DNA of 61,208 bases from Runella sp. (GCA_023254175.1 JALQYJ010000177.1:1-61208), one strand, 5' to 3'; positions 27,801 to 36,630 are shown, counted from the stretch's first letter. Program-made: numbers and translations. Notes: generated by a model not told the origin, from the letters alone.

Positions 27801-27866
27801 CACTAATGATAAAAGTATAGACTTGGCAAGCCTGGAAAATTGAAAAACCTAAACCTAAAACCCTGA

Positions 27867-29297
27867 ATGTCTGATCCCTTATTTATCTTGTCGGTAGGCG
27901 TGTTGATTGTGGTGGGCGGAATCATTGGCGTCAAGCTGCATCCATTTTTGGCACTGTTGTTAGGTGCTCTTGCCGTTGCGATGTTGACACCACCTGAAGT
28001 GATTGAGCAATACGCTTTATCCAAAGGCACTGCCCCCGCTGCGGCTCTGGCCATGTCCAAAAAGAGCGTGGGTGAGCGCATTGCCACCGAATTTGGAAAC
28101 ACCTGCGCCAAAATTGGCATTCTAATAGCAATGGCCGCCGTTATTGGGAAATGTATGCTAGAAAGCGGCGCGGCCGAACGCATCATTCGGTCGATTCTTC
28201 GCCTAACGGGTATTGAAAAAGCCCCGATTGCGTTTCTACTAAGCAGTTTTTTTCTCGGAATCCCCGTTTTTTTTGATACCGTTTTGTTTTTGATGGTACC
28301 TCTTGCCAAAGCCATGACCCTCCGCATTGGTAAAAATTACCTTTTGTTGGTGTTGTGCATTATGGCGGGGGCGGCAATGGCCAACTCGCTGGTGCCCCCT
28401 GCGCCTGGCCCTTTGTTTCTGATTGGCGAAATGCACATTCCGATGGGCTTGATGATGGTGACGGGCGTGATTGTGGGGCTTTTTACCATTACTTCGGGTT
28501 ACTTTTTTGCCCTTTGGGTCAATAAAAAATGGCCAATTGAACTCCGTGACTCGTTGGATGCGAAACTGGAAGACATGAAGTCGATTGCATCTAAAGAAAC
28601 CAAACAGCTCCCTTCGTTGGGTGTTTCATTGCTGCCCGTAGCCGTTCCTTTGTTTTTTATTTGTCTTGATACCGCTTTTAGCGCCTTTTTTAAAGAAAGT
28701 AAAGTCTCTACCACCCTAGTGGCAATTGTGAAATTTTTTGGCGACAAAAACATTGCCATTCTCACAGGAGGTTTCATTGCGTTGTGGGTGTTGGCAAGCC
28801 AGAAAAAGGAGGCTAAAAAAGACGGATTAACGTCTTTTGTGCAATCGGCTTTGATGAGTGGCGGTGGCATTATTTTGATTACGGCGGCGGGTGGTGCGTT
28901 TGGGGGAATGTTGCAGCAAACGGGTATCAGTAGCCGCATTGCTGATATGACCAAAGAATACCAAATGGCGCTTATCCCAATGGCATTTTTTATTGCAGCC
29001 GTGGTGCGAACCGCCCAAGGTTCGGCTACGGTGGCGTTGATTACGGCCTCGGGTATTTTGTCAGGAATGGCCAGTAATGCAAACTTGCCGTTTCACCCTG
29101 TTTATCTAGGATTAGCGATTGGATGTGGCTCAAAATTAGTGCCTTGGATGAATGATGCTGGTTTTTGGATTATCTGTAAATTGAGTAACCTTACGGAAAA
29201 AGAGGCTCTCAAAACCATTTCACCCTTGTTGGTAGTGATGGGGCTGACGGGTTTGATTGTCATTATGATTGGAGCGGCTTTGTTTCCATTGGTATAA
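27867..29297 (+). CDS. GntP family gluconate:H+ symporter, paralogue 2
   Basis: The 476-residue membrane protein is clearly paralogous to the one at 17389, sharing VGVLIVVGGIIGVKLHPFLA, FGNTCAKIGILIAMAAVIGK, VPPAPGPLFLIGEMHI and AQGSATVALITASGILSGMA. The middle loop (DSLDAKLEDMKSIASKETKQ) differs most. It is probably an inner-membrane importer of a sugar acid, in one operon with the mannonate dehydratase-like and glucarate dehydratase genes. Two permeases of one family in one locus may indicate separate substrates, for example aldarates and hexuronates/aldonates. Confidence 0.92.
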   Translation: MSDPLFILSVGVLIVVGGIIGVKLHPFLALLLGALAVAMLTPPEVIEQYALSKGTAPAAALAMSKKSVGERIATEFGNTCAKIGILIAMAAVIGKCMLESGAAERIIRSILRLTGIEKAPIAFLLSSFFLGIPVFFDTVLFLMVPLAKAMTLRIGKNYLLLVLCIMAGAAMANSLVPPAPGPLFLIGEMHIPMGLMMVTGVIVGLFTITSGYFFALWVNKKWPIELRDSLDAKLEDMKSIASKETKQLPSLGVSLLPVAVPLFFICLDTAFSAFFKESKVSTTLVAIVKFFGDKNIAILTGGFIALWVLASQKKEAKKDGLTSFVQSALMSGGGIILITAAGGAFGGMLQQTGISSRIADMTKEYQMALIPMAFFIAAVVRTAQGSATVALITASGILSGMASNANLPFHPVYLGLAIGCGSKLVPWMNDAGFWIICKLSNLTEKEALKTISPLLVVMGLTGLIVIMIGAALFPLV

Positions 29298-29317
29298 AAA
29301 TAACCGTTTAAAATAAG

Positions 29318-30436
29318 ATGAAACGTAGTAATTTTCTCAAAGCAGTTGCCGTAGGGTCGGTAAGTGCTTCGGTGATAGGTGTCGAAAAAGCCCATGCGGC
29401 GTCGCTTGTTACGCCTCCTAAAAAAGTATTGATGAAAGCAGGCTGCCAATCAGGCGGGACGAGCGTTGAAAATCTCGAATTTAAGGCCCGTCATGGTATC
29501 TTTAATATCGACGGCGGTGCGCCAAAAGTAATTCCAGGTAAAGGCTGGGATTTGGAAGATTCGTTGGCCAAAAGAGACGCCTGTGAAAAGTACGGAATCA
29601 GTTTGGACGCGTACCACTATCCCCTAAGTTCGGCAGGAATTGACCGCGTGATTTACCCCAATATTATGTTGGGAAAAAGCCCTGAGCGCGACCGCGAGAT
29701 TGAGTATTTACAACAAATGATTCAAGTGGCGGGCAAATCGGGCATCAAAGTATTGAACTACAATACGACGATTTTGCCCGTGTTGCGGACGGGAAAATAC
29801 ACCGATCCCAAGCGTGGAAATGCCGAATACAGTGTTTGGAACTACGAAGAAGCATTGAAAAGAAATGACCCCAAAACGGTAGCAGGTGATGTATCAATCG
29901 ACCAAATTTTTGAGCGAATTACGTACTTGCTCGACCGACTGCTTCCCGTAGCCAAAGAGTACAAAGTCAAACTCGCCAATCACATCGCTGACCCGCCAGT
30001 ACCAGCGGCTTATCGTGGCGTGATGCGTTGGAACAGTCCCGATGTGTTTAAAGGGATTCAGCGTTTTGCCAAATTGTACGACAGTGAATACCACGGCTTT
30101 AACTTTTGCATTGGCTCCATTGCTGAGGGATTAAAAGATCCAAAAAACGAAATTTTTCCCATTATCAAATGGGTAGGGGAACGCAATCAGATTTTTAACG
30201 TTCACCTAAGAAACATCAAAGGAAGTTTCAATAATTTCCAAGAAGTCTATCCCGACAACGGGGACATGGATTTTGTCAAGGTCGTTAGGGTATTACGCGA
30301 CGTGGGGTATTCGGGGATGGTTATGCCTGACCACGTGCCGCACCACCATGCACCTAACAGTACTCAAGAAGCTTTTGCGTTTTGTTATGGTTATATCAAA
30401 GGTTTGTTGCAAGTAGTTGCCAGCGAAACAGCTTGA
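29318..30436 (+). CDS. Mannonate dehydratase-like TIM-barrel protein (UxuA family) with export signal
   Basis: The protein has UxuA-family features: GISLDAYHYPL, GIKVLNYNTTILPVLRTG, KLANHIADPPVPAAYRGVMR, FNFCIGSIAEGL, NVHLRNIKGSFNNFQEVYPD and VGYSGMVMPDHVPHHHA, which contribute the Mn/Fe ligands and catalytic residues. UxuA converts D-mannonate to 2-keto-3-deoxygluconate. Oddly it begins with MKRSNFLKAVAVGSVSASVI and on to KAHAAS, a Tat/Sec-like export sequence, so it may act in the periplasm; classical UxuA is cytoplasmic. The sequence is shorter (372 residues) than E. coli UxuA, and the substrate may differ. Confidence 0.82.
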   Translation: MKRSNFLKAVAVGSVSASVIGVEKAHAASLVTPPKKVLMKAGCQSGGTSVENLEFKARHGIFNIDGGAPKVIPGKGWDLEDSLAKRDACEKYGISLDAYHYPLSSAGIDRVIYPNIMLGKSPERDREIEYLQQMIQVAGKSGIKVLNYNTTILPVLRTGKYTDPKRGNAEYSVWNYEEALKRNDPKTVAGDVSIDQIFERITYLLDRLLPVAKEYKVKLANHIADPPVPAAYRGVMRWNSPDVFKGIQRFAKLYDSEYHGFNFCIGSIAEGLKDPKNEIFPIIKWVGERNQIFNVHLRNIKGSFNNFQEVYPDNGDMDFVKVVRVLRDVGYSGMVMPDHVPHHHAPNSTQEAFAFCYGYIKGLLQVVASETA

Positions 30437-30460
30437 TATCATTGTTAAAAAAAAGACCCC

Positions 30461-30528
30461 AAAGACGTAAGATTGGGCATCAAAAGCGCTTTTAAAAAGT
30501 AATTCGTTTTAATCAATCCTACGTCTTT
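30461..30528. repeat. Inverted repeat between uxuA-like gene and gudD
   Basis: AAAGACGTAAGATTG (30461-30475) and CAATCCTACGTCTTT (30514-30528) pair at 14 of 15 positions. It lies 20 bases before the gudD start codon; it could be a terminator-like or mRNA-processing hairpin. Confidence 0.6.
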
Positions 30529-30548
30529 ACCAATTTATTCAACTTTTT

Positions 30549-31862
30549 ATGTCAATCAGCCTTCCCGCCCGAGGACCTAAAATCAAAGAATTTAATATTA
30601 CTCCCATTGCAGTGGTAGACCCGCCTTTGCTCAATGCAGCGGGGCTTCACGCGCCTTATGCGTTGCGTACGGTGGTGGAACTTATCACCGACGACAACAT
30701 CGTGGGCGTAAGCGAAATTCCAGGTAATATCGATATCGATAAAGCTCTGGAACGTAGCAAACGCTTGATTATTGGTCAAGACCCATTTCAGCTCAATAAA
30801 ATGAAGGATATTCTTCTGGCGGAATTCGGAACCGAAAAACCCGCTGACCGAGGGTTTACTCCGTGGGATCAACGTACAGTTGTGCACGTGTTTAGTTCTA
30901 TTGAAGTCGCGTGTTTGGACATTATTGGAAAAATTATCAACCGTCCCGTTGTCGATTTGTTGGGCGGGCGTCGGCGCGATGCAGTGCCGTTTTCGGCTTA
31001 TTTGTTTTATAAATACGAAGGTGCAGGTGGCGAGCTTGAGTTTGGCACCGACCCCAATGCTACGGGCTGGGCGGCGGCTCGTCAGGCAAGTGCGCTCAAC
31101 CCCGAAGAGATTGTTACCCAAGCATATGCCATGTGCAAAGAGTTTGGTTTTAAGTCGATTAAGCTCAAAGGAGGCGTGTTTGAGCCGCGCCAAGAAGTGG
31201 ATGCCATTTGGGCGTTGCACAACGCTTTTGGTTCCGATGTGCCTCTGCGTTTAGACCCCAATGCCCTTTGGACGGTAGCAACTTCCATTCAATACGGGAA
31301 AGAAATGGAAGGCGTACTTGAGTATTTGGAAGACCCCTGCCGAGGCCAGCAAAACATGGCTACGGTTCGGAAAGCACTCAATACGCCGTTGGCAACTAAT
31401 ATGTGTACGACTTCGTTTGGTGATATTCCAAAAGCGATTGAGCTGGGTTCGGAAGATATTATTTTGAGCGATCATCATTTTTGGGGTGGCTTGCAAGAAT
31501 CTATGAAACTCACGAGCGTTTGCGAAACCTTCGGGCGTGATTTGTCGATGCACTCAAACTCACACTTAGGGGTTTCGTTGGCCGCGATGGTGCATTTGGG
31601 GGCTGCCATTCCAAACCTACGTTATGCCCTCGATACCCACTACCCGTGGCAGTCGGACGAAATCGTGGTGGGCGGTCGCTTGAAATTTGAAGAAGGCTCC
31701 GTTGCTGTTCCCGAAGGGCCAGGCTTGGGCGTAGAGTTGGACAAAGTGGCGTTGGCAAAATTGCACGAAAACTACGTAAAATGCGGCCTTACCAAACGCG
31801 ACGACGAAATCGAAATGCAAAAAGTAGTACCAGGCTGGAAATTTATGGCAACACGTTGGTAA
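30549..31862 (+). CDS. gudD: Glucarate dehydratase (enolase superfamily)
   Basis: GudD dehydrates D-glucarate (and L-idarate) to 5-dehydro-4-deoxy-glucarate. The 437-residue protein shows the enolase-superfamily layout: N-terminal capping domain (FNITPIAVVDPPLLNAAGLH), catalytic SIKLKGG (lysines near residues 205-207), metal ligands in LRLDPNALW and LEYLEDPC, SDHHFWGG, and the histidine of SMHSNSHLGVS (near 335). TNMCTTSFGDIPKAIE is also typical of GudD. Length agrees with E. coli GudD (446). It is followed by kdgD, which uses its product. Confidence 0.92.
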   Translation: MSISLPARGPKIKEFNITPIAVVDPPLLNAAGLHAPYALRTVVELITDDNIVGVSEIPGNIDIDKALERSKRLIIGQDPFQLNKMKDILLAEFGTEKPADRGFTPWDQRTVVHVFSSIEVACLDIIGKIINRPVVDLLGGRRRDAVPFSAYLFYKYEGAGGELEFGTDPNATGWAAARQASALNPEEIVTQAYAMCKEFGFKSIKLKGGVFEPRQEVDAIWALHNAFGSDVPLRLDPNALWTVATSIQYGKEMEGVLEYLEDPCRGQQNMATVRKALNTPLATNMCTTSFGDIPKAIELGSEDIILSDHHFWGGLQESMKLTSVCETFGRDLSMHSNSHLGVSLAAMVHLGAAIPNLRYALDTHYPWQSDEIVVGGRLKFEEGSVAVPEGPGLGVELDKVALAKLHENYVKCGLTKRDDEIEMQKVVPGWKFMATRW

Positions 31863-31867
31863 AGAGA

Positions 31868-31990
31868 GAGATGAATTGTGAGTTATAAACGATGAGTTAT
31901 GAGAGATAAGAGGTGTTTTCTATCTTTATCAACACTCAACACTCATCTCTCATAACTTACTACCCATCACTCATCTCTTATCACTCATCC
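31868..31990. repeat. Dispersed repeat, family 2, copy 2
   Basis: AGTTATGAGAGAT (31895-31907) and ATCTCTCATAACT (31945-31957) are perfect 13-bp inverted copies. Flanking ACTCATCTCT/ATGAGTTAT words repeat several times. It fills the whole gudD-kdgD gap, and copy 1 is at 12530. Confidence 0.65.
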
Positions 31991-32001
31991 ACTAAAAAAA
32001 C

Positions 32002-32907
32002 ATGGAACTTTCAAAAATAAAATCATCGCTCGAAGACGGGCTTCTTTCGTTTCCAATTACTGATTTTGACGAAAATGGAGAATTTAACGCCGAAACCTAC
32101 GCCGAACGCCTCGAATGGTTTGTGAGCCACGATGTTTCGTCGGTGTTTGTAGCGGGTGGAACGGGGGAGTTTTTCTCGCTTTCGGCGGCAGAATACGAAC
32201 AGATTGTCAACCTTTCGGCGAAGGTCGTTGCCGAGCGTGTACCCGTCATTTCAAGCGTGGGTCGAAGCATTCCCGAGGCCACTGCATTTGCTAAAATGGC
32301 CGAAAAAGCGGGTATCAATGCCTTGTTGCTTTTTCCGCCGTACCTGACCGAATGTCCACAAGACGGGGTGTTTGAGTATGCCAAGACGATTATTCAAAAT
32401 ACTATTTTGCCCGTCATTTATTACAATCGTGGCAATGGCGTTTTATCAGCGCAGTACATACAAAAACTAGCGGATACGTGCCCCAATTTTATTGGATTAA
32501 AAGACGGCACGGGCAACATGCAAGACCTGAACGACACCATCAAAACCGTCGGAAAGCGATTGTCGTACATTGGTGGAGTGCCTACGGCCGAGATAATTGC
32601 TGAAGCCTATTTGTCGATTGGGGTCAATACGTACTCGTCGGCGGCCTTCAATTTTGTGCCCGAATTGGCCAATAAATTTTACCACAGCCTCCGCGCGGGC
32701 GATACCGAGACCGTCGCTGCAATCACCAAGAGTTTTTACATTCCTTTGGTACGTTTGCGGAGCAAGAAAAACGGCTATGCCGTAAGTTTAATCAAAGCAG
32801 GGGCAAAAATAATCGGTAAAAGCGCAGGTGATGTTCGCCCGCCGTTGTCAATGCCTATCGAGACGGATTATGCTGAACTTGAAAAAATTATCAAAGCTAA
32901 TAGCTAA
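32002..32907 (+). CDS. kdgD: 5-dehydro-4-deoxyglucarate dehydratase (DHDPS/NAL family)
   Basis: KdgD removes water and CO2 from 5-dehydro-4-deoxy-glucarate to give 2,5-dioxopentanoate (2-oxoglutarate semialdehyde). The 301-residue protein is a class I aldolase-type barrel: AGGTGEFFSLSAAEYEQIV, PVISSVGRSIPEATAFA, the tyrosine in IYYNRGNGVLS (near 139) and the Schiff-base lysine in GLKDGTGNMQDL (near 168). The GTGEFFSL signature distinguishes KdgD from dihydrodipicolinate synthase. It follows gudD, and galactarate dehydratase (garD) is also in the locus, so the whole route to 2-oxoglutarate semialdehyde is encoded. Confidence 0.92.
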   Translation: MELSKIKSSLEDGLLSFPITDFDENGEFNAETYAERLEWFVSHDVSSVFVAGGTGEFFSLSAAEYEQIVNLSAKVVAERVPVISSVGRSIPEATAFAKMAEKAGINALLLFPPYLTECPQDGVFEYAKTIIQNTILPVIYYNRGNGVLSAQYIQKLADTCPNFIGLKDGTGNMQDLNDTIKTVGKRLSYIGGVPTAEIIAEAYLSIGVNTYSSAAFNFVPELANKFYHSLRAGDTETVAAITKSFYIPLVRLRSKKNGYAVSLIKAGAKIIGKSAGDVRPPLSMPIETDYAELEKIIKANS

Positions 32908-32914
32908 AAAATGG

Positions 32915-32947
32915 AAAGAGGCGGTTATCACTAACTGCCTCTTTTTT
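32915..32947 (+). terminator. Rho-independent terminator after kdgD
   Basis: AAAGAGGC-GGTT pairs with AACT-GCCTCTTT and runs into a T tract, 8 bases after the kdgD stop. It ends the sugar-acid operon. Confidence 0.85.
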
Positions 32948-33047
32948 ACTTACACTGCCTTTTTAAGGTCTATTTTTTTAAGTATAGACGTCGTTCTGAA
33001 AATTTTTCCTCTTGCTTCTTTGACGTAATAAATTGTAAATTTTTATT

Positions 33048-33232
33048 CTAATGCGTCACCTTCTTCCCTTGCAATAAACTTATGCCTTCGGGAAAGGGAT
33101 TGCCAGAGGCTCGTCGGAGGCTGACCACTTGACCTACGTGCCAAAGGGCATCGGCAATAGGGCCGTTGATGAGGCTCCAAAACGGATATTCACTGGTCGA
33201 TTTTGACAGTTGGACTTTCATTTTGAAGCCAA
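33048..33232 (-). pseudogene. C-terminal fragment of a DinB-like protein, cut by an IS
   Basis: The frame is open from the IS edge and reads LGFKMKVQLSKSTSEYPFW, then INGPIADALWHVGQVVSLRR and ASGNPFPEG to a stop at 33048. The histidine in ALWHVGQVV fits the last metal-binding histidine of the DinB/YfiT four-helix fold, and RRASGNP is typical of this subfamily. The N-terminal two thirds are absent; the sequence upstream is the IS, so the gene was probably interrupted or deleted by that insertion. Confidence 0.6.
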
Positions 33233-34089
33233 GGATGTTTAGTTGAAAATATGTCTAAAGTTAATCATGCTTGAAGCTATCAAAAGCCAGGATTTAAAGT
33301 GATTAGCTAAGACTTCAAATCTGACAAGAAGCCTTTTGTAAGTGTCGAGCCAAGCAAAAACGACCTCTATCTTAAAGCGAAAATCATAGACATAATCACT
33401 TAAATAACGGTAATCAGGGATATTTTTCTTTTTGTTACGCCTGTTTTCTTTGATGTTAGCGATGATTTTATGATTTTCAATGAATTCGATAAACGCTTTG
33501 AGGTCAAAACCTGAATCTGCATTTAAGTGAGAGCGTTTATAGTCAATGTGTTGTTTATCAAGTAAGTCAATCATTTTTTTGACATTTTCAATAATTTCAA
33601 AATTATCGTGGTGATTGCCATCTATGCAGTCCGATATGGCTAAAATGTTATAGGCATTATCGCAAATGACTAAATTATTTACCGTTTTGGCTCTTTTACG
33701 TCTTTGCCACTTAACGTTTTGCCCCCTTTTTTTGAGGGCGTGTGAGAGCCATCTAATTGTAAACATTCCAAGGCCAATTTATCTGAAATGGCTACAGTTG
33801 AGCCTTCAAATAGCTTTGTAAAGCTACCATCAGCAGACCATTTGGCGTAGTGATAGTAGATATTTTGCCAAGTAACAATCTGATTCTCAGGTCTCAATGT
33901 TCGCCAAGAACATCCTGATTTCAGAACATAGAGAATCAGGTTAAAGATGTAATGATAACTGACTTTTAACCGATTATGGCTAATTTTGTGGGTCAAATTG
34001 GGGAGTATGTAGGTTTCAAAATCTGATTCCGAAACGTAAACAGGTAATTTATTCATAATACAAAGTAACCCCATTTCAACTAAACAACC
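33233..34089 (-). mobile_element. IS5-family insertion sequence (IS427/IS1031-like), about 857 bp
   Basis: The ends are near-perfect terminal inverted repeats: GGATGTTTAGTTGAAA (33233-33248) and the complement of GGTTGTTTAGTTGAAA (34074-34089), 15 of 16 identical. The element holds one transposase in two overlapping frames. Flanking bases give at most a 2-bp target duplication (CA) if the ends are set one base further out. Confidence 0.8.
33239..34056 (-). CDS. IS5-family transposase, made by -1 ribosomal frameshift (orfA + orfB)
   Basis: orfA (34056 to 33679) starts with MNKLPVYVSESDFETYILP and carries the DUF4096 domain (YIFNLILYVLKSGCSWRTLR, QNIYYHYAKWSADGSF) and the first catalytic Asp in CLQLDGSHTPSKKGGK. 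orfB (down to 33239) supplies NNLVICDNAYNILAISD, the second Asp in NADSGFD and the Glu in KIEVVFAWLD. The frames overlap; at A7 (33727-33733 on the forward strand as T7) a slip of -1 joins SHTPSKK to RGQNVKWQRRKRAKT. Such programmed frameshifting is usual in this IS group. Both parts look intact, so the element may be active. Confidence 0.8.
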
Positions 34090-34293
34090 TCAATTTAAAC
34101 ATACTCTAAAATAATAAATGCGAGGTACAACATAGGCATACCCTTTTTTGATTATTTCGATGTAGGTAGCGTCCCATTTTTTGACTTTGGTGCCTACGTC
34201 CATGTTGGTCAAAAATTTAGATAAATCGCTGTTCATCAGGCATACTGCGCCAAGTATGAGTAGATCGTGTTTAATTTTTATCGTTTTAACCAT
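34090..34293 (-). pseudogene. Short ORF truncated at the IS border
   Basis: The ORF starts inside the end of the photolyase gene (overlap 16 bases) and reads MVKTIKIKHDLLILGAVCLM and on to KKWDATYIEIIKKGYAYVVP before its stop, which is formed at the IS edge. I do not recognise a family. It is either a truncated gene once translationally coupled to the photolyase or chance sequence. Confidence 0.3.
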
Positions 34294-35717
34294 TTGTTGC
34301 CATTAACGATAGGGCGAGGGTAATCATGGCCAAGCTGTACCCCAAAAGTTTTTTGCTCGCCGAGACTTAGGTTCCATACTTGGTGGATTTTGGCTGCGGG
34401 TACGTTGGCAAGCTGTGGTAGCCATGTCTTTACATACTCACCTTTTTCGTCGTAGCGAGTAGCTTGGGTATGGATGTTGAAATAACGGTTTTCGCGCAGG
34501 TCGTTGCCCACTCCAGCTACATAATTCCAGTTCCCCCAGTTGCTACACACATCATAATCAATGAGTTGACTTTCAAAATAAGCCGCTCCCCATGTCCAGT
34601 TAATATGTAAGTCTTTAGCTAAAAAGCTAGCCACGTTTTGGCGTCCACGGTTCGACATAAAGCCTGTCAATTGCAACTCGCGCATATTGGCATCTATAAA
34701 AGGCACGCCCGTTTTCCCGTTGAGCCATTTTTGGAAAAATTCGTGGTTATTCTCCCATTTTTGTAAAAGATTGTGCTGAATACCAGAGGATTTGAAAATA
34801 CGAGAACCAAATTTTAGGGTAATAAAACGGAAATAATCACGCCAAATTAACTCAAAAATAAGCCAATAAGTCGATTCGTTGGCACCCCGCTGGGCTTCGT
34901 AGCGTTTTACCTCTTCGTAGATGTAACGCGGCGAAACGCAACCGTAGGCCAGCCACGCCGAAAATTTGGAAGAATAGTCTTCGCCGAGTAAGCCGTTGCG
35001 GGTTTCTTTGTAGACTTTGAGGTGGTCAGTATCCCAAAAATAATTTTTTAAACGGTGCAATCCTTCCGTTTCTCCTCCGTGAAAAGGCAGGACTCCACGG
35101 GCGTCCGAAACAGGAAGATTAGAAAAAAGAATCAGTTCGTGTATTTCGGGTATTTTACCGATTTCAAGTTCTTTGGGAAGGCGTGTAGTGGTAGGCGTTG
35201 CAAGGGTTGTGCGTATTTTGGATTGTTTTTCAACGGCTTTGCGAAACTCTGTAAAAGTATCAGGTATGCGCGATCCCAAAAATGGAATGTCGCGGGGATG
35301 ATAAAGCGTAGATTGCCAAAAAACGTCAAACTCAACGTTATCCACCTTGAGTTTTTTGGAAAGTGCCGTTTCGATGTCAGCTTCTTCTTGGGCGGCTTCT
35401 TTGCTTGCGTAAATGGCATTGGCCGTATATTGGCGGGCTAATTCGCTCAAAATAATTTCAGGTTTTCCCGTACGAATGACTAAATTACCGCCTTTTTTGC
35501 GGAGGTTGTCTTGTAAATTTTGGACAGATTCGATCAGGAATTTTGCGCGAAATGTCCCCGTTTTAGGAAAACCAAGGGAATCAAGTTGCTGAAATTGGCG
35601 TGTATCAAAGACATACACAGGAATCACTTCTTCAGCGTCTTGGGTCGCTTTGAAAAACCCTTCGTTATCGTGTAAACGTAAATCGTTTCGAAACCAGTAA
35701 ATAATGCGTTTAGACAT
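34278..35717 (-). CDS. Cryptochrome DASH / DNA photolyase family protein
   Basis: This flavoprotein uses blue light to repair cyclobutane pyrimidine dimers (CRY-DASH types prefer single-stranded DNA) or to signal. The N-terminal antenna-binding domain (IIYWFRNDLRLHDNEGF, VIPVYVFDTRQFQ) is followed by the FAD-binding domain with RNGLLGEDYSSKFSAWLAYG, FELIWRDYFRF, and TGFMSNRGRQNVASFLAKDL, then CSNWGNWNYVAGVGNDLREN. The NVEFDVFWQSTLYHPRDIPF segment is typical of the DASH group. I start at MSKRIIYW (35717); 483 residues is normal. A terminal ORF or IS lies just downstream. Confidence 0.9.
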   Translation of the reverse strand: MSKRIIYWFRNDLRLHDNEGFFKATQDAEEVIPVYVFDTRQFQQLDSLGFPKTGTFRAKFLIESVQNLQDNLRKKGGNLVIRTGKPEIILSELARQYTANAIYASKEAAQEEADIETALSKKLKVDNVEFDVFWQSTLYHPRDIPFLGSRIPDTFTEFRKAVEKQSKIRTTLATPTTTRLPKELEIGKIPEIHELILFSNLPVSDARGVLPFHGGETEGLHRLKNYFWDTDHLKVYKETRNGLLGEDYSSKFSAWLAYGCVSPRYIYEEVKRYEAQRGANESTYWLIFELIWRDYFRFITLKFGSRIFKSSGIQHNLLQKWENNHEFFQKWLNGKTGVPFIDANMRELQLTGFMSNRGRQNVASFLAKDLHINWTWGAAYFESQLIDYDVCSNWGNWNYVAGVGNDLRENRYFNIHTQATRYDEKGEYVKTWLPQLANVPAAKIHQVWNLSLGEQKTFGVQLGHDYPRPIVNGNKWLKR

Positions 35718-35850
35718 AAGACAAATCAAATAATCGTTCTATTATTCAAAACTACACTTTCGGCAGTAGGTTTTGAAAAAAGACGACATTTTTTTACCGT
35801 TTAATCAAAAGTACAACTAATATTTATGTTTTTCTAAGAAAGCTTCTAAT

Positions 35851-36050
35851 TTGCCAATAACTACCCTGAGCCACTAGAAACAGACATTATTTCTTTGTTA
35901 TGGGAGCATGTGAAGGTTCATCGGCAAGAAAAAAGTAATTTATTGTGGGTAGCAAAAAGTGATTGCGACATGATTTATTTCTTGTATTTGGGTTTCGTGC
36001 GCGGTATGGCTGTGGACGATGCGTGTGCAACGACTCATTGGTTTGCGTAA
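35851..36050 (+). pseudogene. Possible coding remnant, unidentified
   Basis: A plus-strand frame without a start codon reads NNYPEPLETDIISLLWEHVK, VHRQEKSNLLWVAKSDCDMI and on to DDACATTHWFA before a stop. It looks protein-like, but I know no family. The rest of the 35718-36304 gap holds no gene I can support. Confidence 0.2.
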
Positions 36051-36304
36051 GAAGGAGCGTTCTTTAAAAATGAATACTATAGTTGACTGAGCAAATGCTC
36101 GAACTACAGGGAAGTAGTGGAATGGGTCTCTGTGAGGCTTCTTTACAAAATTTTCTTAACCAACTTATACTTTAGTACTTAGACATGGTTTTGCGCGTGC
36201 TTTGGAGCTTATTTTATACCAAAGCATGAATTAACTGAGACTTATTTGTTTATAATAGATTGATATTCAGATAATTTTGCTTTTTATCTTATTTCTAATT
36301 CTGC

Positions 36305-36532
36305 TTAGTTACTTAAGTCAAAATCAATGATAAATTCACTAAAAAACCTTTGTATCCGTCGTAGATTGCTACAAGTAACTCTATCTGTCAAGTTAACAGC
36401 ATTGATGCTGTAATTAACTGTATGAGTGCGAATAAGTGAGATTATCAGTAAATCTAAAAATGTAATCCGAGCCTTATGCCAAGGCAAAGAGGTTTGTAAT
36501 TGTAAATCAATAACTGTATTTTTATCCTCCAT
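36305..36532 (-). pseudogene. N-terminal remnant of an IS4-type transposase
   Basis: The 75-residue ORF reads MEDKNTVIDLQLQTSLPWHK, ARITFLDLLIISLIRTHTVN and LRRIQRFFSEFIIDFDL, the beginning of a family of Bacteroidota IS4-like transposases (SLPWHKARI and LRRIQRF are characteristic). It ends at a stop shortly after; the catalytic part is missing. It lies just upstream of mnmA's 3' end on the same strand. Confidence 0.55.
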
Positions 36533-36630
36533 GAGCCAATTTGATTTGTGAGTCTTGGTAAACCCATTTTACAAATCTTTTGGCTTTTTCCAAAGTTTTG
36601 ACATATACTCAGAACTATCGGTATTTTAAA

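Noticed and set aside
31868-31990. CRISPR array (repeated ATGAGTTAT/ACTCATCTCT words)
   Set aside because: Repeats are short, inverted and irregular, with no equal spacers and no cas genes in the window.
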